Shown here: positions 1 to 5,652 of the stretch, piece by piece
Numbering within the stretch: position 1 is the stretch's first letter
Layout of the letters: each line of letters begins with the position of its first letter
NCBI GenBank assembly: GCA_946479055.1
Contig: CAMLEX010000363.1
Span: forward strand, 1-5,652
DNA: 5,652 nt
Direction of reading: 5' to 3'
Source of the DNA: an uncultured Bacteroidota bacterium
GTDB lineage: Bacteria > Bacteroidota > Bacteroidia > Chitinophagales > Chitinophagaceae
Program-made: the position numbers and the translations under genes
The notes under the pieces: generated by a model
The model's database searches: none
What the model saw: only the letters and a program-made list of their open reading frames with translations
Told to the model about the DNA's origin: nothing

Positions 1-1
1 T

Positions 2-67
2 CCTTCAAGACCATCTCCCCGTGAGATGAAACGTAGTATATACGGAAAAATCATATGCAGATTTTAA
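2..67 (+). CDS. 3' end of an upstream gene, possibly an outer-membrane barrel (TonB-dependent receptor) protein
   Basis: Of the three forward frames, only the one starting at base 2 stays open through the left edge region; the other two stop at 22-24 and 27-29. It ends at a TAA at 65-67, thirteen bases inside the next gene. The 21 visible residues include SPREMKRSIYGK and finish in Phe. From memory, Bacteroidota TonB-dependent receptors often end with a PRE-type turn followed by one amphipathic strand and a terminal aromatic residue, which is the signal read by the BAM complex. TonB-dependent receptor genes are also known neighbours of yfiR-like genes. The piece is very short, so the identity is an inference; it could also be a chance open frame with the real upstream gene ending outside the window. 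Confidence 0.35.
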   Translation, partial: PSRPSPREMKRSIYGKIICRF

Positions 68-651
68 AAGCCATACTCCAATTGAAAAGTTTTGTAAAAA
101 AATTACCGAAAGCACGGTGCATTATCGTTATACCATTATTGATAAGCCATTTGGTGTTAGCAGCTCAAACAACTCCTTCCCGTGAATACCAATTAAAAGC
201 CGTTTTTCTTTACAATTTTACTCAATTTGTTGAATGGCCGGCCAATTCGTTTTCTTCTGATCTGGCGCCGATGGTCATCGGTATTTTAGGAGCTGACCCG
301 TTTGGATCTTACCTGGAAGAAACTATTTCTGGTGAAAAAATTAATGGGCATCCACTGCTTATTCAGCATTATAATTCTATTGAGGAAGTTGGGGAATGCC
401 AGATACTGTTTATCAATGTAGCCGAAACAAAAAAAAGAGAACAGCTGATTGCAAGACTAAAAGGACGAAATATTCTTACTGTAAGTGATGCACCTGATTT
501 TTTACAACAGGGAGGTATGATCAGGTTTTTTACTAAACAGGGTAAAATAAAACTGCAGGTTAATTTGGAAGCTACTAAAACAACCAACCTGGTCATCAGT
601 TCAAAGTTGCTCAGGTTGGTAGAAATTTTTGTTCCTCAAAAAAATAATTAA
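55..651 (+). CDS. YfiR-family (DUF4154) periplasmic regulatory protein
   Basis: This 198-residue protein belongs to the YfiR family, exported proteins that in Pseudomonas and E. coli bind and restrain the inner-membrane enzyme YfiN. Residues 1-37 look like a signal peptide: a long basic n-region, a hydrophobic stretch at about 22-36, and a likely cut after Ala37 (LVLAA/Q). Family hallmarks follow in order: LKAVFLYNFTQFVEWP (47-62), IGILGADPFG (75-84), ILFINVAE (117-124), ILTVSDAPDF (140-149), GGMIRFF (153-159), and NLVISSKLLRL (178-188) near the end. The length is normal for the family. The ATG at 55 is preceded only by a weak GGA, as is usual in Bacteroidota, and it is the only Met before the signal peptide. 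The mature part has one cysteine (Cys115), so the disulfides described for Pseudomonas YfiR cannot form. The gene abuts the kinase gene at 652, which is its likely partner. Confidence 0.9.
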   Translation: MQILKAILQLKSFVKKLPKARCIIVIPLLISHLVLAAQTTPSREYQLKAVFLYNFTQFVEWPANSFSSDLAPMVIGILGADPFGSYLEETISGEKINGHPLLIQHYNSIEEVGECQILFINVAETKKREQLIARLKGRNILTVSDAPDFLQQGGMIRFFTKQGKIKLQVNLEATKTTNLVISSKLLRLVEIFVPQKNN

Positions 652-2076
652 ATGATGTTATTCAAAGACATGCCGATACGAAGAAAGCTGATGAGAATCA
701 TTTTTCTTATCAGCGGGATCGTGTTGCTGGTAACATGCATAACATTCTTTATCTATGAGTTCTACGCTTTTCGTAAAACGACTGTAGAAAAACTTTCTAC
801 CATCGGAAAAATTATTTCTGCCAATAGCACGGCAGCACTTGCTTTTGATAATCAGGATGACGCCAAAGAAATTCTGGCTGCACTGAAAACGGAACCACAT
901 ATCGTAGCTGCAGGATTATATGACAAGAATGGATATCTTTTTTCACGATATTCTTCCGGTACGGGAATAAATATTGTTCCGGCAAAGCCGGGATTGGAAG
1001 GCTATCATTTTATACATTCTCACCTGGAAGGGTTCCAACCTGTAATGCTGGAATCAAAACAACTGGGCACTTTGTATCTGAAATCCGACTTGGGAGCTAT
1101 GTATGAACGATTACGACTTTATGGCCTCATAGTAGCGTTAGTGGTGAGTTTATCTTTTCTATTGGCTTACCTGCTTTCCAAAATACTTCAAAAAAGCATT
1201 TCAACACCTGTTCTTGCTTTAGCTGAAACCGCCAAAGTGATCTCAAATGAGAAAGATTATTCAGTACGGGCAGTAAAGACAGGCAACGATGAAGTAGGGG
1301 CGCTGACCGATGCTTTCAATAACATGCTTGAACAAATCCAGGATCAAACACGAGCCTTGCATGAGCAGCAAAGACAAGAGCAGGTAAAGATGATCACCAC
1401 TACACTGGATGCGCAGGAAAAAGAAAGAAATCTGATTGGTCAGGAACTACATGATAATGTGAACCAGATCCTCGTAGGTACTAAATTGTTTTTATCCATG
1501 ATCAAACAGGATCCGGTAAAAAATAAGCTGCTCATTAACTCCTGTATGGAAACCATTCAACAGGCCATTGATGAAAACAGGAAAATAGCTCATGCATTGG
1601 TTGCTCCCGACTTTGAAACAAAAATTCTCGCAGAGCAAATAGCAGACCTTACAGATAACATGCTCAAAACTTCAGGCATTGATGTAGATATTAATACAAC
1701 CTGCCTGGTAGAAAGCCTGCTGGAAGAAGATCAAAAGCTGGCCATTTATCGGATAGCACAGGAACAATGCGCTAATATTATTAAGTATGCCCAGGCGCAA
1801 CTGGTAGATATCTCTCTCAGTACATCCGATGAATGTTTTAAAATGGTCATTGCTGACGATGGCATAGGTATGGAAGCAAATAAACCCACAAAAGGTATTG
1901 GGCTAAAAAATATTAAAGGCCGCCTGAGTATCTTCAACGGAACTGTCAATATAAAATCCGTTCCCGGTAAAGGCTTTGCATTGGAAATAACGATGCCTTT
2001 AAAAAAAGCCAACATTTCAGATTTACGATCTCCAAAAACCAAAAGCACTGTTAGTATAAAAAAGGATACGCTTTAA
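652..2076 (+). CDS. Membrane histidine kinase with CHASE8-like sensor, HAMP and HisKA_3/HATPase domains
   Basis: This 474-residue sensor kinase should autophosphorylate on a histidine and pass the phosphate to a response regulator not present here. A first membrane helix (about 14-37) and a second (about 155-177) flank a periplasmic region. Its start, ANSTAALAFDNQDDAKEILA (57-76) followed by a YDKNGYLFSRY segment (90-100), matches the CHASE8 sensor of YfiN-type proteins. A HAMP domain follows (about 178-231), then a coiled linker. The phosphoacceptor region is EKERNLIGQELHDNVNQ with His267, typical of the NarL-type (HPK7) kinases. The ATPase has an N-box (YRIAQEQCANIIKYAQA, Asn375), a DDGIG box (402-406) and a KGIGLKNIKGRL lid (414-425), so it looks active. 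A basic tail of about 24 residues follows the ATPase domain. The start codon directly follows the TAA of the yfiR-like gene. A second ATG at 655 is equally possible. Confidence 0.92.
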   Translation: MMLFKDMPIRRKLMRIIFLISGIVLLVTCITFFIYEFYAFRKTTVEKLSTIGKIISANSTAALAFDNQDDAKEILAALKTEPHIVAAGLYDKNGYLFSRYSSGTGINIVPAKPGLEGYHFIHSHLEGFQPVMLESKQLGTLYLKSDLGAMYERLRLYGLIVALVVSLSFLLAYLLSKILQKSISTPVLALAETAKVISNEKDYSVRAVKTGNDEVGALTDAFNNMLEQIQDQTRALHEQQRQEQVKMITTTLDAQEKERNLIGQELHDNVNQILVGTKLFLSMIKQDPVKNKLLINSCMETIQQAIDENRKIAHALVAPDFETKILAEQIADLTDNMLKTSGIDVDINTTCLVESLLEEDQKLAIYRIAQEQCANIIKYAQAQLVDISLSTSDECFKMVIADDGIGMEANKPTKGIGLKNIKGRLSIFNGTVNIKSVPGKGFALEITMPLKKANISDLRSPKTKSTVSIKKDTL

Positions 2077-2090
2077 TACTGTTATATAAT

Positions 2091-2334
2091 TTAATTGATT
2101 GCTGCAAAAAACTGTCTCGCAAAAATTGTACGATTATCCTCAGCCATTTTAATTCAACAATTATTTTATTTTCTTCCTGAAGTACAATCCCTACAGTCGT
2201 ATTTTCGTCAGTAGTTTTAATTTCAGATCATATTTATTTAGCTGGAGTTTAGCGAACAAAAGTTGTAGCAATACATTTTTTTCAAGCAAAATCACCTGGT
2301 CCGGATAAAATATAAGAAGAGTGAGATAATATCT
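2091..2334 (-). pseudogene. Decayed remnant of a DUF1016/YhcG-type PDDEXK nuclease
   Basis: Three consecutive minus-strand reading segments join into one degraded protein. Segment A (2334 down to 2215) reads LIFY, then VILLEK, then AKLQLNKYDLKLK. Segment B (2218 down to 2147) reads KTTDENTTVGIVLQEENK followed by IIVELK. Segment C (2147 down to 2091) reads MAEDNRTIFARQFFAAIN and then stops. From memory, the C-terminal nuclease half of DUF1016 (COG4804) proteins runs DLVFY, LIDLK, GQMQMYVNYYDREIK, KTEDENPTVGIVLC, VVEY, then EDN..IFAS.YQLYLP, in the same order and with nearly the same spacing. Both breaks fit loss of one A from an A-run. The N-terminal half, a start codon and the final LPxxEEL tail are missing, so no product is expected. 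Segment B is the strongest part; segment A above about 2256 is weaker and could be partly chance in AT-rich DNA. Confidence 0.6.
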
Positions 2335-2434
2335 GAGAAGAAAAAAACAATAGTTATTTGGAATTTTAATTTTTGTATTTTCACACGATAGAATAGAAGT
2401 ACTAGTTGTACCAAAAAGGTTAAAATAACTCTGA
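2335..2434. other. AT-rich leader before the sigma factor gene, no clear promoter
   Basis: This stretch should hold the promoter of the sigma factor operon because it is the only intergenic DNA left of the gene. TTTG occurs at 2357-2360 and 2372-2375, and a TAATTTTTG string spans 2367-2375. No pair has the roughly 20-base spacing of the Bacteroidota TTTG / TAnnTTTG consensus, so I do not call a promoter. An AAAAAGG string (2413-2419) lies about 15 bases before the TTG start, further than a normal Shine-Dalgarno spacing. Confidence 0.4.
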
Positions 2435-2998
2435 TTGCTAACTGCCAGCCATGATATAGAATGGAGCCGTTTTAAAAACGGTGATGTAAATGCTCTTGAA
2501 AGTGTTTACAGAGACCATGTGAGGTCATTGATCAATTATGGATTGAAGATCACTGACGATCTTGATCTGATCAAAGACAGTATCCAGGATCTTTTTATTG
2601 AGCTTTGGAAAAGTCGTCAAAACCTGGCGGATACTGATCAGCCCAAATTTTATCTGTTCAGGGCATTGCGCAACAAATTAGCAAAAGCAATTTCACAGCA
2701 ATCGTTTGTAAGTGAAGCAGAGATGCAGCTTGCATCGGATAATTTATTGACCGAATATATAGAGCTGGAAATCGTTGACAAAGAGCAGCAAATGCAAACA
2801 AGTGTTACCCTTAAACAGTTATTGGATAAATTACCTAAGCGGCAACATGAAGTAATATACCTCCGGTTCTATCATAATTTCTCTTACGAGATTATCGCTT
2901 CCATGATGAACATGAATTACCAATCTGTTCTCAACCTAATGCAAAGGGCATTAAAGTCTATACGAAAGGAATATTCTTCTACTTCTTCACGTATTTAA
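2435..2998 (+). CDS. ECF-type RNA polymerase sigma factor (FecI-like)
   Basis: This 187-residue protein is a sigma-70 family factor of the extracytoplasmic-function class, carrying only regions 2 and 4. Region 2 spans about 15-85, with DSIQDLFIELWKSR (48-61) as the core-binding segment and KFYLFRALRNKL (71-82) after it. Region 4 spans about 125-177, with LPKRQHEVIYLRF (133-145) and the helix-turn-helix around YEIIASMMNMNYQSVLNLMQ (151-170). These patterns are typical of Bacteroidota sigma factors placed before fecR and susC. The probable start is TTG at 2435: a TGA sits directly before it (2432-2434), there is no in-frame ATG until residue 97, and TTG gives the usual short N-terminus before the WxxFKxGD motif. 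The next gene is the cognate anti-sigma factor, 81 bases downstream. The likely target is the receptor operon starting at 4388. Confidence 0.92.
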   Translation: MLTASHDIEWSRFKNGDVNALESVYRDHVRSLINYGLKITDDLDLIKDSIQDLFIELWKSRQNLADTDQPKFYLFRALRNKLAKAISQQSFVSEAEMQLASDNLLTEYIELEIVDKEQQMQTSVTLKQLLDKLPKRQHEVIYLRFYHNFSYEIIASMMNMNYQSVLNLMQRALKSIRKEYSSTSSRI

Positions 2999-3079
2999 AA
3001 TTTTCTTAAAAAAAACTTCCCGGCAGTGAGTATATAATCAGGATAATTTCCATTACTAATAATAGTATCGCTTGCTCAT

Positions 3080-4165
3080 ATGAATAACAGGGAGGAAAAA
3101 ATAAACGCATTATTGCTGGATAACCGGTTTGTTGATTGGGTAGTAAACCCGCAAAGCCCCTATGTTGAATATTGGTTGCAATGGATCAATAGCAACCCTG
3201 AAAATGCCGCCCTGGCCGAAGATGCAAAGATATTTTTGTGCGAATTCAGAACAACGGAAATCAATACTTCCAAAGAAATCAATGACCATATTACAGAGCA
3301 GATGCTGATAAATATCAGGGAATCTATAGCCTTGAATTCATCGCTGGTTTTTATGCAAAAACAAACTACTCACCGTTGGTATTGGATGGCGGCGGCTGTT
3401 ATAGCCGGCGTCATGGTATTTTTTGGGATTAAGTTTTTCAATCAATCCAGCGAAGAAATTTCGGTCGCTGCACTCAAAAAGGAAATACAACCTTCGCCCG
3501 AAGTGATTCGTTACAATGGCAGTGAAAAAAATGAAATGTTTTTTTTACCTGACGGCTCCAGGGTCACACTAGCTAAAGGCGCCCGCATATCTTACAATCG
3601 TTTGTTGAATGGGATGAAGCGAAAAGTATCTCTTAGCGGGGAAGCTTTTTTTGATGTAGCAAAGAATCCCGAAAAGCCCTTTACCATCTGCACAAAAAAT
3701 ATGCTGATAGAAGTGTTGGGGACCAGTTTCAAAGTTAACGCTTCCGATGGAAAAGAATCAGTAGTTGTCAGGACCGGTAAAGTTTCTGTTTATCTGAGAG
3801 GAAAGAACCGGGAAAAATCAGAACCAAAAATTCTGTTACCGCAACAGGTTTGTACGTACTCGGCTATTAAAAAGGAATTGATTACAACGGCTTATACGGA
3901 TAAATCAAAAATAGAATTAAAGGCTCAAAGTTTAAGCGGATATCATTTTGAAGACGCTCCGGTAGATTCAGTTTTCAGGATGCTGGAAAAAATGTATAGT
4001 CTGACTTTGCATTATGATAAGGAGATGTTTAAAAATTGTTTTATCACTATTTCATTGGAGGATGAAGGCCTGGAGGAAAAACTGGAAATAATAACGAAAA
4101 CAATTGGCGCTTCTTTTAGTATCAGTGATTATGATATCCGTATAGAAGGTAAAGGTTGCCAATAA
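3080..4165 (+). CDS. FecR-family anti-sigma factor
   Basis: This 361-residue single-pass membrane protein is the likely partner of the sigma factor encoded just before it. The cytoplasmic N-terminal part (1-98) contains the FVDWVVNP...YWLQWINSNPENAALAEDAK pattern typical of Bacteroidota FecR proteins and should hold the sigma factor. One membrane helix lies at about 101-120. The periplasmic part has a FecR domain (about 140-240) with FFLPDGSRVTLAKGARISYN (154-173), LSGEAFFDVAKNPEKPF (185-201) and IEVLGTSFKVNA (210-221). A DUF4974 domain follows (about 287-357), starting at YHFEDAPVDSVFRMLEKMY and ending in the usual GKGC. By analogy with FecR, its periplasmic part senses the STN domain of the receptor encoded at 4388. 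The ATG at 3080 has no upstream Shine-Dalgarno sequence. A GGGAGG string at 3090-3095 lies inside the gene and is probably incidental. Confidence 0.93.
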   Translation: MNNREEKINALLLDNRFVDWVVNPQSPYVEYWLQWINSNPENAALAEDAKIFLCEFRTTEINTSKEINDHITEQMLINIRESIALNSSLVFMQKQTTHRWYWMAAAVIAGVMVFFGIKFFNQSSEEISVAALKKEIQPSPEVIRYNGSEKNEMFFLPDGSRVTLAKGARISYNRLLNGMKRKVSLSGEAFFDVAKNPEKPFTICTKNMLIEVLGTSFKVNASDGKESVVVRTGKVSVYLRGKNREKSEPKILLPQQVCTYSAIKKELITTAYTDKSKIELKAQSLSGYHFEDAPVDSVFRMLEKMYSLTLHYDKEMFKNCFITISLEDEGLEEKLEIITKTIGASFSISDYDIRIEGKGCQ

Positions 4166-4271
4166 CTGCTAAATAAACATATGGTAGGATTACATCCCGA
4201 ATAAAGTCCGGGACAAGTTCTGGCCAAAACAAAAAAATAACAGATGAAACCAAACTAACAAAACAAAAAAA

Positions 4272-4306
4272 AACGATTGGCGGCTCTGGAACAGCTGCCA
4301 ACCGTT
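4272..4306 (-). terminator. Strong hairpin with a T-tract on the minus strand
   Basis: Arms 4272-4285 and 4293-4306 pair over 14 positions with one A-C mismatch and one G-U pair, around a 7-base loop. On the + strand the stem is preceded by nine A residues (4265-4273). Read leftward on the minus strand, it is therefore a GC-rich hairpin followed by a T-run, the form of an intrinsic terminator for antisense transcripts coming from the receptor gene. In the forward direction it would be a stable RNA structure in the receptor leader without a T-run directly after it. The structure is visible; the function is inferred. Confidence 0.45.
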
Positions 4307-4311
4307 GAATG

Positions 4312-4352
4312 CCTTTTCATTTCAGTAAAATCATCGGTGAAAAGGAGTTTTT
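4312..4352 (+). terminator. Possible attenuator or terminator hairpin before the receptor gene
   Basis: CCTTTTCA (4312-4319) and TGAAAAGG (4338-4345) form a perfect 8-base inverted repeat with an 18-base loop, extendable by two G-U pairs. Two bases later comes TTTTT (4348-4352). This is a weak forward terminator shape lying after the stronger hairpin at 4272-4306 and before the receptor start at 4388. It could reduce read-through from the sigma/FecR genes into the receptor, or simply be leader structure. The stem is AT-rich and the loop large, so confidence is low. Confidence 0.35.
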
Positions 4353-4387
4353 ACATTAATTACTTAACTGCAAAACTGTTTAAAGTT

Positions 4388-5652
4388 ATGAAGAAAATCC
4401 CATGGTGTACTAAACCACCCTCATTTTTCATGAAAGTCATTCTGCTCCAATCCTTTCTGACGCTTGCTTTCGCAGTCGTATCTTTTGCCAAAGAAGCGGA
4501 TGGCCAGGGCGTCCTGGACCAAAAAATTTCTGTCAATATTCAAAATGAGAATTTCAAAACCGCCTTGCGTAAGATTGCACAGCAGGCAGGTATCCGATTT
4601 TCTTATGAACGGAATACCATTCCGGATAAGAAAAAAATATCGGTATCGTCCAAAGAACAAACGTTGGGTGAAATTTTTAATTCCCTCTTTCAACCCTATA
4701 ATATCAACTACGAAGCTATCGGCAAGCAGGTAGTGCTCAGCAAAAAAAGATTACTCAATCTGATAAAGCAGGCGGAGAACGAAAATAATGAGTTTAATTT
4801 TTTCAAACCAATTAAAGGAACGATTAAAGATGCACAGGGAAATCCTGTAGAACAGGTTAATGTATCCGTGAAAGGCACAACGAAAGGTACCATCACAGAT
4901 GGTAAAGGAAATTTTGAGATTGATGCGATTGCGGGAGATGTGCTGGTGGTATCGGCGGTGGGATTTGAAACCACGGAATTAACGGTAGGGAGTGATGCGA
5001 TTGTCAGCGTGGTGTTGAAACAATCGGAAAAGAAATTAGATGAGGTAATAGTAGTAGGTTATGGTAGTCAAAAGAAGGTGACCCTTACCGGTGCTGTGGC
5101 AGTGGTAAAGGGAACTGATCTTGCCAAATCTCCTGCAGTCAATCTTTCCAACTCCATTGCTGGTCGTTTACCAGGCGTAATTGCCATGAACGGAAGTGGC
5201 GAACCAGGATATGATGGATCAACCATCCGGATCCGTGGATCTAATACGCTGGGAAATAACGATGCGCTAATTGTTATTGACGGTGTACCTGCCCGTGCCG
5301 GAGGAATCGACCGTTTGAATCCTATGGATATTGAAAGTATGTCTGTACTAAAGGATGCCTCTGCTGCTATTTATGGCGCAAGAGCTGCCAATGGTGTCAT
5401 TCTAATTACTACCAAACGTGGTAAAAGCGGCAAACCAGAACTTTCTTACAGCCATAATCAGGGCTGGGCTGCTCCTACCGTTCTGCCAAAAATGTTGAAT
5501 GCAGTAGAATATGCTACTATGGCCAATGAAATTGAATTGTATAAGTTGAAGCCCGCTTTATGGGCCGATGCTGCCGCCGCATATAAAACCAAGGGCAGTT
5601 TTGATTACATCGATGATAATAACAAACCTGCAACATCATTTGCTCCTTTTAA
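4388..5652 (+). CDS. SusC/RagA-type TonB-dependent outer-membrane receptor with STN signalling domain (3' part missing)
   Basis: The frame is open from 4388 to the right edge, giving 421 complete residues of a protein that normally has about 1000-1200. It starts with a basic segment and a hydrophobic stretch (about 15-34) that look like a long signal peptide; ATG at 4430 (Met15) is an alternative start. An STN domain follows (about 46-118: FKTALRKIAQQAGIRFSYE, then LGEIFNSLF), then a carboxypeptidase-regulatory-like beta domain (about 141-212: IKGTIKDAQGNPVEQVNVSV, then TDGKGNFEI). DEVIVVGYG (218-226) introduces the plug, with IRIRGSNT (280-287), ALIVIDGVP (293-301) and VLKDASAAIYGARAANGVIL (320-339). 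The barrel begins after about 345. It should import an oligomer or chelate across the outer membrane using TonB energy, and signal through STN to the FecR protein encoded upstream. The substrate is unknown. No Shine-Dalgarno sequence precedes the ATG. Confidence 0.95.
   Translation, partial: MKKIPWCTKPPSFFMKVILLQSFLTLAFAVVSFAKEADGQGVLDQKISVNIQNENFKTALRKIAQQAGIRFSYERNTIPDKKKISVSSKEQTLGEIFNSLFQPYNINYEAIGKQVVLSKKRLLNLIKQAENENNEFNFFKPIKGTIKDAQGNPVEQVNVSVKGTTKGTITDGKGNFEIDAIAGDVLVVSAVGFETTELTVGSDAIVSVVLKQSEKKLDEVIVVGYGSQKKVTLTGAVAVVKGTDLAKSPAVNLSNSIAGRLPGVIAMNGSGEPGYDGSTIRIRGSNTLGNNDALIVIDGVPARAGGIDRLNPMDIESMSVLKDASAAIYGARAANGVILITTKRGKSGKPELSYSHNQGWAAPTVLPKMLNAVEYATMANEIELYKLKPALWADAAAAYKTKGSFDYIDDNNKPATSFAPF

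Noticed and set aside
1746..2048. Minus-strand 100-codon ORF opposite the kinase ATPase domain
   Set aside because: It lies antisense to conserved kinase motifs and has no recognisable features. The same applies to the minus-strand ORFs at 369-596, 658-900, 4421-4693 and 4708-4974.
652..2076. Annotation as a YfiN-type diguanylate cyclase, based on the CHASE8 and HAMP regions
   Set aside because: No GGDEF domain is present. The C-terminal half has the histidine, N-box and glycine boxes of a kinase.
2091..2147. Small minus-strand ORF starting MAEDNRTIF, which resembles the start of a response-regulator receiver domain
   Set aside because: It stops after 18 residues with no receiver domain following. 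It fits better as the last segment of the DUF1016-like remnant.
2191..2214. Hairpin CTAC...GTAG followed by TTTT, as a terminator of the kinase gene
   Set aside because: The stem has two mismatches, lies about 115 bases past the stop codon, and falls inside the nuclease remnant, so the pairing is probably incidental.
2451..2459. ATG at 2451 as the sigma factor start
   Set aside because: It is out of frame with the sigma factor and reaches a stop codon after two codons.
4464..4733. Forward 89-codon ORF over the STN region
   Set aside because: It is an out-of-frame overlap with the receptor gene, whose own frame encodes a clear STN domain.
1..5652. tRNA, rRNA, CRISPR arrays or insertion sequence ends
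   Set aside because: I saw no cloverleaf-like segment, regularly spaced repeats, transposase motifs or terminal inverted repeats on either strand.

Overview
The window looks like chromosomal DNA of a Bacteroidota bacterium, most likely of the Chitinophagaceae/Sphingobacteriales type. The reasons are the AT-rich composition, the near absence of Shine-Dalgarno sequences before clear start codons, and a sigma factor / FecR / SusC-like receptor cassette whose receptor carries an N-terminal STN domain. The genus cannot be fixed from the sequence alone.

Left block (1-2076, + strand). A YfiR-family periplasmic protein (55-651) is followed with zero intergenic bases by a membrane histidine kinase (652-2076). 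The kinase sensor resembles the CHASE8 domain of YfiN/TpbB-type diguanylate cyclases, but the output is a HisKA_3-like/HATPase kinase and not GGDEF. The only frame open through the left edge (2-67) ends in an aromatic residue and overlaps the yfiR-like start, so it is probably the last strand of an outer-membrane barrel protein. The block therefore reads as a possible three-layer relay: outer-membrane protein, periplasmic YfiR-like protein, inner-membrane kinase. No response regulator is in view.

Middle (2077-2434). This 358-base gap has no intact gene. On the minus strand (about 2091-2334) I find a decayed remnant resembling the C-terminal half of a DUF1016/YhcG-type PDDEXK nuclease, broken by two frameshifts at A-runs. 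The last 100 bases before the sigma gene are AT-rich and give no convincing promoter.

Right block (2435-5652, + strand). An ECF sigma factor (2435-2998, probable TTG start) is followed by a FecR-type anti-sigma factor (3080-4165). After a structured 222-base leader comes a SusC/RagA-type TonB-dependent receptor (from 4388) that runs off the right edge. By analogy with FecA-FecR-FecI, substrate binding at the receptor is passed by its STN domain to FecR, which releases or activates the sigma factor to transcribe the receptor operon. The leader holds two hairpins with T-tracts on opposite strands. A SusD-like lipoprotein is expected beyond the window, but the substrate cannot be told from what is here.
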